A DNA stretch of 64,000 bases, taken from NCBI GenBank assembly GCA_028753945.1, contig JAPNXP010000001.1:14932501-14996500 (forward strand), read 5' to 3'. Position numbers and translations under genes: made by a program. Positions 41,454-50,840 of the stretch are shown here, in pieces. The notes beneath the pieces are model-generated. The model was not told the origin of the DNA and did not search any database. It saw nothing but the letters and a program-made list of their open reading frames with translations. The number at the start of each line of letters is the position of its first letter. Within the stretch, counting starts at the first letter, position 1. The DNA comes from Hexactinellida sp. DTS-2022 (lineage: Eukaryota; Porifera; Hexactinellida).

Positions 41454-42928
41454 CAAAAACATATATGACGAATCGAGTAATCGAATCGAGTGGCTCATTG
41501 CATAAATTAAACACTATTAATGGCTGTAGATCGTCACAAAATCACAATGACAGAGAAAACAGAAATAAATAAATATAACTGTGAATTACTTAGAAATAAA
41601 ATTTGTACAACCTGTAGCTTACTTCGTTTGTTTGCTCTAAATTAAGTTGTGCTTTTTGAGTAGATTGAAATTCTTGAAATGGATTGAGCTTGACTTGAGC
41701 CTTGATTATTTTGAGAATATTGTATCCTATAAACATAGCATAGTAAGTACACAAAATTTCGACAAATAATAAATATCCTTTAACTAATTTCATGAAACAG
41801 AATACAAACATATTTATCATTAAAATATAGTAGCAAATAGTATATACGTGTAATACAACCAAATATCCCTCATTGTTTCTATTGAAACAATACATTCAAC
41901 ATGCATTTACGTACAATGGGAAAGGCACACTTCGTTTCCCCCAATATATTTTCCCATTTTACTGATTTTGTCTCCTATATGGTATAAATGGATAATTAAT
42001 CAACCATTTATAGATTTTAAAAACACTGAGAAGAAAAATAAATGCTATAACATACACTAAAATAACTGTGAAAAGATTTAATTGAAACTCACCTGTTAGT
42101 TTGCTACAAAATCTCACTTCTCAGCGGTAGTAGCTTAATGAGAAGAATGATTCGTAAGAATTGATATTTGATTGATTCGTCGATTCAGAAGGTTTACTTG
42201 TCGGATTTACTGAGTTACGTACAGTAGTGTATTACTAACATTCAGCCAGTGAATATATATGTATACAAGATAGGAATAGTATCTGCATACATTATACAAG
42301 CTGTGTATTCTCAGAATAATAGTCTCGTGGTGCGTCTAACTCTGTTATAGAGCAGTGGAGATGGTACTCAGTTCATTAGATCGTATAACATATTACGTAA
42401 ATACTGATCTCAATTCAACCAGAACACGATTAAGTTGTTCTTTAGAAAACAGGCTATTGCGTGAATAGACTCAATTCCTAATATTTGTGTTTACAGTCCT
42501 GCGGTCTTCGCGAGGGATCACACTCTCACAAAGACCGCTTTACGGACTTTGTTTGTCGACGCGACCTTAGTCTCCCCAAATATCCATTCATTATGAATAA
42601 GATAACCTGTGGTTAGTAAATTATACTAGATTCCGTTTGATGTGTTCATCGTTGCGTGTAAGTCAATGTGCGCTACGCGACCTTACTCTCCCGAAAATAT
42701 CCATTCAATAAGAATAAGATATACCTGTGGTTAGTAAATATACTAGATTGATTAATGGAACATGGAAGCCAAGCTTGGATTACACAATAAGTAATTTACC
42801 AATCCAGGATTTAGCAGCTCATAATCTATCATCTAACAATCAGAAAAATACAAATATGACACATTTCATTTAATAGTTTTAGCAAAATATACGTTAAAAT
42901 TATAATTTGCAATATGTTACACTATGTA

Positions 42929-43092
42929 CTCCTGTTATAACGAAGTCGGATATAACGAAATCCCAAGTATAACGAAATGGAGATTTTCTTCCAGGGCACT
43001 AAATGCATTAATTATTATCCGCTTATAACGAATATCCAGATATAACGAAGAAATTTACAGTCCCAAGCACTTCGTTATAACGAGAGCTACGT
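42929..43092. mobile_element. pogo-type MITE with TATAACGAA repeats
   Basis: The left GTTATAACGAAGTCGG and right CACTTCGTTATAACGAG are inverted. The interior repeats GGATATAACGAA and ATTATTATCCGCTTATAACG. The terminal bases are less clear, so the limits are approximate. Confidence 0.65.
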
Positions 43093-43140
43093 AGGTATAT
43101 TTGAACTAATAGAGTCAAATTGTAAATTACTAAGTAAAGG

Positions 43141-44481
43141 CAGGGACTTCTTTAATATAGGGACTGTAAACTTCGTTTTACGGAAAAATTAGCGTAGGCC
43201 TAAAACAGTATTGTTACTTATTGATATCCCGTAATCCGCTAATGCTAGACACAGGAAATGTATTATTGTCGTATAGGAAGTCATATTTTGGGAGTCCAAC
43301 GGTCATATTGGTCTATCGAAAATATTTGTGGAATGTAAGTTATGCGATTTTCACACCCTTCCATATATGGTAATATTGTTAAAATCTCGAGATTACTTAA
43401 CTTTATACATATGAAATGTATCATTTTCGTACAGGAAATCATATTTTTGGAGTCCAACGGTCATATTGGTTTATCGAAAATATTTGTGGAATGTAAGTTA
43501 TGCGATTTTCACACCTTTCCATATATGGTAATATTGTTAAAATCTCGAGATTAGTTAACTTTATCCATATGAAATTTATTATTGGCGAATGGGAAATGGG
43601 AATTCATATTTAGGGACTCAGTAGATCACATTGATTTATCTAAGGCGTTCCCCTTAGCCTATATTATTATTTTGGCACTCTCCACAGGAGGATTGCCCCG
43701 ACCCTGTTTTGTAGTTTTGCTAATTCTTACCTATCAGATATATGTCATTATCTTGTTTATTAAAAAATATTGATAAGTTTCTTTCAAATCTATATTTAAA
43801 TCAATGTTGTCCAATAAAATTTATTAAGTGGTGATGAGAAATGGATTTAGGACTACATATTCTAATAAAATTCAAAAAAATTTAATACTTTATACATTAA
43901 TTTCCCAATAACTCTGCTGTTATTCAACAGACCGGCTAACTGGTTAATAAAATCTCTAACCGTTAACAGATGTCAGCAACGGTTAACCGGTTAACCGAAT
44001 CCAGCCTTGTTGTTTTTTAATAAACAAGATAATGACATATATCTGATAGGTAAGAATTAGCAAAACTACAAAACAGGGTCGGAGCAATCCTCCTGTGGAG
44101 AGTGCCAAAATAATAATATAGGCTAAGGGGAACGCCTTAGGTAAATCAATGTGATCTACTGAGTCCCTAAATATGAATTCCCATTTCCCATTCGCCAATA
44201 ATAAATTTTATATGGATAAAGTTAACTAATCTCGAGATTTTAACAATATTACCATATATGGAAAGGTGTGAAAATCACATAACTTACTTTCCACAAATAT
44301 TTTCGATAAACCAATATGACCGTTGGACTCCCAAAATATGATTTCCTGTACGAAAATGATACATTTCCTGTGTCTAGCATTAGCGGATTACGGGATATCA
44401 ATAAGTAACAATACTGTTTTAGGCCTACGCTAATTTTTCCGTAAAACGAAGTTTACAGTCCCTATATTAAAGAAGTCCCTG
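43141..44481. mobile_element. Fold-back element with very long inverted arms
   Basis: The left arm (43141-43771) and right arm (about 44016-44481) are inverted copies. Outermost is CAGGGACTTCTTTAATATAG, and GTAAAGG lies on both outsides (43134-43140 and 44482-44488), a 7-bp target duplication. The left arm holds a 158-bp internal tandem duplication (TATGCGATTTTCAC at 43341 and 43499) that the right arm lacks. The spacer 43772-44015 has GGTTAACCGGTTAACCG. No transposase frame. The CAGGG ends suggest hAT-related mobilisation. Confidence 0.85.
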
Positions 44482-44488
44482 GTAAAGG

Positions 44489-45083
44489 ATACCGTGTGAT
44501 GTCATGTTTATAATATTTCGCTTAGAATAAATATACCCTTGTTACTATGAAACAAATTTTAAAGTTCTCTAGGCCGTATGGTTTTTCCAATTCATTCCAT
44601 ACAAGAGATAACTATTTCAATATTACGTAGATATTAGACAGGTACAATTTATAACTATGGCAGTTGAGATACGTACATGCAACTCATTGTAATTAATATT
44701 TCGTGACATTCCAATTGGTTTACTCGATGTATTTATTTCTTTGAATATCTAGGAGACACTTTAGTACTCGTGTATCAGTTAATGGTCTCAGTTAACACAG
44801 TTATGCAAATCGATTACTTTATAAAGTTGTCCATATTAACAACTACGCCGTATGGAATTTAATCTTTGAATTCAAATATCTAACAATAGAATTTCTCTTC
44901 ATAGTTTATATTACATTGTTAGCAGAAGAAGCAAGGAGGACTTACCATAGTAGTAGAAACTATTAAATTACATCTAATTATTTCTCAGACTATCCTTCTG
45001 GTTCTCCTATCTATTCAGATCTAGCATGCTAGCGAAGTCAACAGTTACTAATAAGTCATTTAAAATATATGTCATTCACTACA
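44489..45083. other. AT-rich spacer
   Basis: I see no gene, RNA or repeat structure here beyond general AT-richness. Confidence 0.5.
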
Positions 45084-45510
45084 TGTTAATAGTATCATTG
45101 ATTGTTACGGACTTGAAACCTCTTGTCGGCCTTGTACATTGACAGTAATTCCTTGCTGAATTTGGTAACGAGTAAATCAAAATTGGAATCCCAATAGTTC
45201 AGACGTGACGTCATAATACCATAAATCGTTATACCTTGGTTTCATTGTATGTTGTCGTCATCTAAATTGAAGGCGAATTGGACAAAAACTGAGAGTTATT
45301 CCAGAATGGTGCATTTTATGACGTCATAATCCCGTTATTTTCGTTTAGAAAACCAATAGATCGTTGTCAGCGTGTAAATTAACCCCTGTATGCATTTTTC
45401 GGATTTACCGAGCTTATGGCCTTACTATTAATTCTAGACAAATACACACACACACACACAAACTGAAAATAATTGTGTCTAGTATAGTAATACAGTCTGT
45501 TCTCTCTAAT
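45084..45510. repeat. Left copy of a direct repeat flanking ribozyme locus B
   Basis: The segment from GTTAATAGTATCATTGATTG through GGTAACGAGTAAATC, GACGTGACGTCATAAT, CACACACACAC and ATTGTGTCTAGTA to TCTGTTCTCTCTAAT recurs in the same order at 46191-46590, by eye roughly 85-90% alike. Confidence 0.8.
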
Positions 45511-45839
45511 CATAGACTACTTTAATTAAGGACTGTAGGCTGCCAGCTCGGGTCCAGGAACTTGGGTCCATTGTGTCTTATTGATATCTCTTAATCCGAT
45601 TCATTATTTGTTATTAATATTAGTGTTGTTTTACGGCATCAGAAGTTTGTTAAGCCATCATTGGTTTGTTAAACCAGCCATTGTTACTGATTTAAATCTG
45701 TAGGAGGTCCAACTGGTTGCTTTCCACCTTTTACACAGTCGCCCAAACAATTCAAAATGTGATTCACGCACAAATATTTCTCTTGGATCTTTGAGACTCC
45801 CTGGATTATTTGGCATTGCCTCAAGGGCCCCAGGATTCT

Positions 45840-46200
45840 CTCACGGGCCCTGCCGGTAGGAGGTCAGGCTCCTACCGCCAGTGGGATAATATCCCCGTGG
45901 CAGCCGGTACACTTCCCTGTTAAGGAAGAAGGAGTGTAGTATCGGGGCCGGGTTAGTGTTGTTATGGAGACACACCCGGCAGGAAGCACGAGTGTCGTGA
46001 TGGAGACACCGTGGCAATAAGGAAGCGTGACCACCCACAGGCGTGAGTGGAGTCATGGGGTCGAGGGTCACCCTCCTGATGAGTTCCTGTAATGGAACGA
46101 AACCCCACTAGTAGGTTATGTACGCTACTAGTCTACAGTTGCCCATCGTCGTAGTCTCCGTTACTACAATTGGTGCATTCACCAATGCAGTAGTTAATAG
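45840..46200 (+). other. Structured RNA-like region around ribozyme B
   Basis: Successive hairpins: GGTAGGAG (45855-45862) with CTCCTACC (45869-45876), GGGATAATATCCC (45883-45895), ACTAGTAG/CTACTAGT around 46107-46132, and GGTGCATTCACC near 46171. GC content is well above the surroundings. No coding frame. Apart from the ribozyme core, the sequence is not clearly alignable with loci A and C. Confidence 0.65.
46056..46107 (+). ncRNA. Hammerhead self-cleaving ribozyme, type III (copy B, intact)
   Basis: Stem III 5' strand TGGGGT (46056-46061), C17 (46062), stem I GAGGG-TCA-CCCTC (46063-46075), core CTGATGA (46076-46082), stem II GTTCC-TGTAAT-GGAAC (46083-46098), GAA (46099-46101), stem III 3' strand ACCCCA (46102-46107). 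All three stems pair without mismatch and every catalytic-core base is present. The predicted cut is between C46062 and G46063 (GUC triplet). Confidence 0.92.
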
Positions 46201-46590
46201 TATTATTGATTGTGTCGACCTTTGAATTTGGTAACGAGTAAATCAAAATTGCAAGAATTGATTCCCAATTAGTTCAGACGTGACGTCATAATCCTATAAA
46301 TCGTTATACGTTGGTTTCATTTTTGTGTTGTCGTCATCTAAATTGTTGGCGAATTGGACAAAAACTGAGAGTTATTCCAGAATGTGCATTTTGTGACGTC
46401 ATAATCCCGTTATTTTCGTTTAGAAAGCAATAGATCGTTGTCAGCGTGTAAATTAACGCCTGTATGCAATTTTCAGATTTACAGAGATTATGGCCCTGGC
46501 TGTTAATTCTGGACAAACACACACACACAAACTGAAAATAATTGTGTTCTAGTAATTCTAATTAATTGTGTTCTGTTCTCTCTAATTGTC
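46191..46590. repeat. Right copy of the direct repeat flanking ribozyme locus B
   Basis: It aligns with 45084-45510 at an offset of about 1.1 kb. Either an LTR-like arrangement or a tandem segmental duplication would give this. The GACGTGACGTCATAAT motif is kept in both. Confidence 0.8.
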
Positions 46591-46993
46591 CACTTCTCTA
46601 ATAATCTACTTTTATAATAGTTCACTTACCGTATATACTCTAATAGTAGCCCCTATTCGAATAATCGCCTACCTCCAATAATACCGCGCCCCAAATTAGC
46701 AAATACAAATTTACCACCAGTACCCTGAGTTAATTTCTTTATCTAATATTAGTTGCAATACGATTATCAACCGACTAACATAAATAAATTGTATCAACAT
46801 GTTATATTCTCGAAAAGTCACAAAAATTATTGCTCAGAAAATGGCTTAAAGACAATAATCGCCTATGGTACTATTCGAATAAATACGGTATTTACTTGTC
46901 CAGATCACTTATTTACATATCTATAATAGTCCATATTCTCTAATAGTCCACTTTGGGTGAATTGCCCACTGGTGGACTATTAGAGAGAACAGT
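46573..46993. mobile_element. pogo-type MITE, 'GTTCTCTCTAAT-GTCC' family, carrying a nested MITE
   Basis: Ends CTGTTCTCTCTAATTGTCC and, reversed, CTGTTCTCTCTAATAGTCC with CCCACTGGTGGAC at the right match the 36799-37324 family. Another MITE (46628-46891) sits inside it. Confidence 0.78.
46628..46891. mobile_element. Nested MITE, 'ACCGTAT-TAATAGTAGCC' family (copy 1)
   Basis: The left end ACCGTATATACTCTAATAGT and right end, reversed, ACCGTATTTATTCGAATAGT bound 264 bp. An inverted copy lies at 48790-49052, sharing TTCTCGAAAAGTCACAAAAA-type interior sequence, which confirms the limits. Confidence 0.82.
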
Positions 46994-48117
46994 GTGTATA
47001 TAGAAATAGATTTTAGTAACTACCCTATAGCTACGCTTGTAATCTGATATTAGGCTGAGCAACTGTATAAACAATAAAATGAAATTTAGATATTAGTCTC
47101 ATTATATATTTAATAGCCCTTGTATAATTAAAACTCGAATGTTATTTTGTGTTTTTGTTTGTCCGGATTGTATTAAGGGATTGTATTAAGTGATAAGGGA
47201 ATAGAAAATGTAATTGGGGATTAGTTCAAATATTAGTAAGTAAACTTATGGTCATGGAAATAATAATTGGCGCTTTGGCCATTTGTTTAATTGGTTTCCG
47301 AAGTAAATAAATTATTATATAAATACATTTCGTATATAAAACAAGTTCAAGTTTTTATTATCTCATCAATTAGCCAATCTAAGTTTCCGTCAGTGTTTTA
47401 CCCCTCTATAGTACTTAAGGCCTGTAGCCAGAAAGTGATAGTGGGTGGGGCTGAGCTTCATATATTATAAAAACCTAGGCATATTCAACGGAGCTTTGAC
47501 AGTAATACTTTTCATGAGAGGTTCAGCCCCCCATGGCTACGCCCTGGCTAATGGTTAATATAATCTCAAGATGCGATCGAAAGAATTGCTATAAGTAATT
47601 CTCAAGTTGAGTTATTTCGTAATCTATACAATACCTCGTAATTGTATTCAATCGGTAAATAAATATTATTAAAAGTTCATTTTCTATACATAGTAGAGAA
47701 AGTGCATCAACCGATTCTGTTCAGGGGTTTATCTAGGAGCCAGCCCAGCATCGGTTAAGGAGCCAAGGTTCTTGCAGTTTTAATCGATTTAGGTGCCGGC
47801 TTGGTACTTAATTTAGGTGCCATTATACGGATCATGTATTATGACTATCACAATTAGGGTGCCGAAACTAATTTTATCACTATAATAAAGTGCCGGCCAC
47901 AAAATCCTATATAAGCCTCTGATTTTGTCCCATAGTGACCACAATTCGTTCTTTACACTTCAAAAAAGAACCATTAAAAATAGACATATACTACGTATAT
48001 AGTGTAATTAACATAGTCGGAAAGGCTGTGTCTAGTGCATTACTATTTATAATCAACTTGAGCATTTCAATATCTTTACTCTGCTTTGTGTCTTGCGGAC
48101 TCTTGCCTGTATTTAGT
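46994..48117. other. Spacer upstream of the ART-like gene
   Basis: It contains a truncated Helitron-like 5' end at about 47124-47230 (AATTAAAACTCGAATG, TTTGTTTGTCCGGATTGTAT), homologous to 1529-1640. A hAT-like MITE lies at about 47420-47548 (CCTGTAGCCAGAAAG...CCATGGCTACGCCCTGG). TATATAAG at 47908-47915 is a possible TATA box for the downstream gene, which would leave a 5' UTR of about 180 nt. Confidence 0.5.
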
Positions 48118-48576
48118 ATGGCTTCTAAAGGCAAGAGAGGACTCCATAAGTTTGAAGAAGACAAGGTGTATCATGTATTACGTCACAATGAAGATCCACA
48201 TAAGGACCTGGTCTGTAAAGATAAGACTGCTACAATGGACATTAGCGAATTCGTTGGAGTAGGCAGGGGAAAAGAATCCCAGTTCATTACCACGACTGCT
48301 AGCCTTAAAAAGGCAGAAAATATCGCATATTCATTAGTGAGAAAGTTTCACAAACCAGTAGAGATTGTTGCAATAGATGTAGACTGGATTAAATCCAATA
48401 AGCCTGGCATAGCCAATCAAGCATATAATCTTTGTGAAGAGAAAAATAGAGACAAATTTCTCTCTGGTTCTGAACAGAAATCACATGCCAGTAAAATGCA
48501 GGAGGTCTACTTTACTCACAAAATACCTAAGGCGGCTGTCTCTACAGTGCGCACTGTTGGTGGAAAGAAAAAATAG
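48118..48576 (+). CDS. Small ADP-ribosyltransferase-fold-like protein of unknown function
   Basis: A 152-residue protein. The frame is open from 47935 but the only Met upstream of the conserved part is at 48118, with A at -3 and G at +4, so I start there. The excluded upstream codons encode a hydrophobic stretch and probably are 5' UTR. Order of motifs: YHVLRHNE (near residue 18-25), then GRGKESQFITTTASLKKAENIA (residues about 48-70, written here only as a landmark of the SxFISTT type), then VEIVAIDVD, and finally QEVYFTHKIPKAAV near the C-terminus. This R ... FITTT ... QEV(Y)F order matches small eukaryotic ART-fold or DUF7587-like proteins, in which an Arg, an STT-like strand and a late Glu form the NAD pocket. 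No signal peptide remains and the tail is basic (GGKKK). Catalysis is not shown; it may be a non-enzymatic relative. Confidence 0.6.
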   Translation: MASKGKRGLHKFEEDKVYHVLRHNEDPHKDLVCKDKTATMDISEFVGVGRGKESQFITTTASLKKAENIAYSLVRKFHKPVEIVAIDVDWIKSNKPGIANQAYNLCEEKNRDKFLSGSEQKSHASKMQEVYFTHKIPKAAVSTVRTVGGKKK

Positions 48577-48789
48577 TTTCACTAATGAGGTGTGTTGGAT
48601 GTAGCCACATCTCATAGGATTTTTGTTATTCATTTTATGAGCTATTTTATAGCTACGTATATTTGTATTACCTTTGAATTCATACATTGTGCATGTCTAA
48701 TACAGGTACCAAGTATAATATAGGGCTTATATAGCTATTAGCTAATTAGAAATGAGGACGCCTAAATCTCAAGAGCATAGATTTTGAAT

Positions 48790-49052
48790 TACCGTATTTA
48801 TTCGAATAGTAGCCTAGGCGATTATTGTTTGTAAGGCCATTTTCTGACCAATTATTTTTGTGACTTTTCGAGAATATAACATGTTGATACAATTTATTTA
48901 GTATAGTCGGTTGATAATCGTATTGCGACAATATTAGATAAAGAAATTTACTCAGGGTACCGGTAGTAAATTTGTATTTTCTAATTTGTAGGGGCTATTA
49001 TTGGAGGTAGGCGATTATTAGAATAGGGGCTACTATTAGAGTATATACGCTA
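48790..49052. mobile_element. MITE, 'ACCGTAT-TAATAGTAGCC' family (copy 2, inverted)
   Basis: Ends ACCGTATTTATTCGAATAGT and, reversed, AGCGTATATACTCTAATAGT. The interior matches 46628-46891 in reverse. It lies 214 bp past the stop of the ART-like gene. Confidence 0.82.
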
Positions 49053-49433
49053 TTTATTGATATTACGGCCAGGGGAGTGTATGGAGAGCGTTGAAAGAAT
49101 AAAATACAATTCACGCAAAACCTTGTTACGATAGAGAGAGTGCTGAATTAGGCTTATGTTAGTAGCATAGCATAGCAGCGGATTATATATATTATATTAT
49201 ATACACTACCCGGACAAAAGTATTCGACCACCCAACATTTCCCATTGAAAATAGTATTATAGTAGGTTTAACAATGGAAGATAGTGTATTCAAATTACAT
49301 GAGATATTGCTATTTCGATTATATATATGTTTAAAGAGCTACATTTTACATGACAGGATGAAATGCGTACAGCAAATTCCCTGCATCTGTCCCATTAGAC
49401 AGCTATATAGATTGTATTAATTACAGTAGAACT

Positions 49434-49524
49434 TGCGTAATCCGACAGTCTATAAATAGGAATTCGTCCTAATCCGACTCAAATTTCATATTCCAATGAG
49501 CGTCGGATTAGGCAGGTTATACTG
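49434..49524. mobile_element. pogo-type MITE, 91 bp, 'TAATCCGAC' family
   Basis: TA-flanked (49432-49433, 49525-49526). Ends are CAGTAGAACTTGCGTAATCC and, reversed, CAGTATAACCTGCCTAATCC. A fragment of the family lies at about 59145-59205. Confidence 0.85.
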
Positions 49525-49641
49525 TATATATTATACGTACCGCGCTACGGGCGTATTCACATCTTGTTCTAGGACTTAGCGCGCTCGCTATTTATATGTA
49601 GTTAGGTAGACGGTATAGTATATTATTTTCTTAATGTAACT

Positions 49642-49874
49642 GTTGCAGCGTGTACGCAAGATTAGTGCGCATGCATGCACGCTAGTGTGCATGCATGCAC
49701 ACTAATCTTGCGTACACGCTGCAACATGTATACGCTAGTGTATATGCACGAATATGAAAATAGTGATTTTCGTGCATATACGCTAGTGTGCATGCATGCA
49801 GGCTAGAAACTTAGTGTGCATGCATGCACACTAGCGTGCATGCATGCGCACTAATCTTGCGTACACGCTGCAAC
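49642..49874. repeat. Palindrome cluster of alternating GCATGC motifs
   Basis: 49642-49725 is a nearly perfect 84-bp palindrome (arms start GTTGCAGCGTGTACGCAAGA). A second hairpin follows at about 49739-49780 (TATATGCACGAA/TTCGTGCATATA). A third copy of the arm end closes the cluster at about 49850-49874. Runs such as GTGTGCATGCATGCAC alternate purine and pyrimidine. Confidence 0.9.
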
Positions 49875-50693
49875 ATAACTACTGTGTAATGACTAAGGAC
49901 TAAGGACGCATTCATTTTGACCTGGACTTAACCTTGGAATGTGTTGACTACTGAGTAGGTACAGGATAATCTCTCAAACCGGGTATCTAGGGGTTATCAT
50001 AATTATATAACCTATTAATTAAATAATAAGTGACATGTAAGGGAATATTCTCTACAAGACTGTATTACTAGTAGCATACTAAAATATTTAATGGGGACAA
50101 ACAGTTATTTAAGGTACAGGATGTCCACTTTAAAACACTACTGGTATTAACAGGTAAGACTGATATTAGTTATACATATGGAGTGAATACTGTTAGTCAG
50201 ACAAAGGATGCATATGCATATGTATATAACAAAGTCCTTAATGAGTAAATTAATTAATTAATTAATAAGTTATTAATTAATTAATTAATTAATTTTTTTA
50301 ACCCAAAGCTGGCTCGGAATGTAAAAACTCAAAGTGAAAGTTAATTGAATTTCATTTGAAATTGAAATGGGTTATTTCTATTTATACCTTTGACCCCAAG
50401 CCGTCTTCGTGTTTTAATTAATGTTGTATTTCTCCCACACCGAATAGTGACTGACTGGAATTTCCATTGAGTCTTATTTTACATAACATTTTCAAATTAT
50501 ATTTCATCTAATATTCGTTTGGAAGAAACAATTTAACATACTGATTCTTTGAATTTTCGTTTTAACACTACTAAATATGGCTGACTAATGCCACAACAAG
50601 CTCGGCTATGAAAAACAGGATAAATACAAAATAATAATCTGAAAGAACCCATTCCCCACAAGAAATACGGGATGAGATCAACACAAAGTAGAA

Positions 50694-50840
50694 CCTTTTT
50701 AGTACTAACACGGTTAATAAGAAATTCAGTTAATTCGACGTACACTATTTCGGTACAAATGATATTGGTTGATACGAATTCCGGATAAGGCGAACGCATT
50801 TTGACGGTCCCCTGGTGTTCGTACTAACGAGGTTCTACTG
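50694..50840. mobile_element. pogo-type MITE, 'AGTAGAACCT-GTTAGTAC' family
   Basis: The left AGTAGAACCTTTTTAGTACT and right, reversed, CAGTAGAACCTCGTTAGTAC ends enclose ACACGGTTAATA and CCGGATAAGGCGAACG. Same family as 17451-17636. Confidence 0.78.

Larger units (their letters stand above)
40529..43140. other. Gene-poor stretch
   Basis: No confident gene. It contains a hAT-like MITE at 41335-41453 (CAGGGTTTTTTAAGG ... CCTTAAAAAAACCCTG). A pair of direct repeats (about 42561-42633 and 42677-42748) is spaced 116 bp and begins GCGACCTTA. A pogo-type MITE with TATAACGAA motifs lies at about 42929-43092. Confidence 0.55.

Noticed and set aside
41590-41895. A 101-residue minus-strand frame with two hydrophobic stretches and a possible GTAAGC donor near its end
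   Set aside because: An in-frame stop immediately precedes the ATG, the start context is weak, and F/I/Y/L richness is expected from AT-rich DNA. No family resemblance. It could be an exon, but nothing supports it.
47935-48117. N-terminal extension of the ART-like protein with a hydrophobic segment
   Set aside because: The extension begins at a GTG and has no Met before 48118, which has a strong start context; probably 5' UTR.
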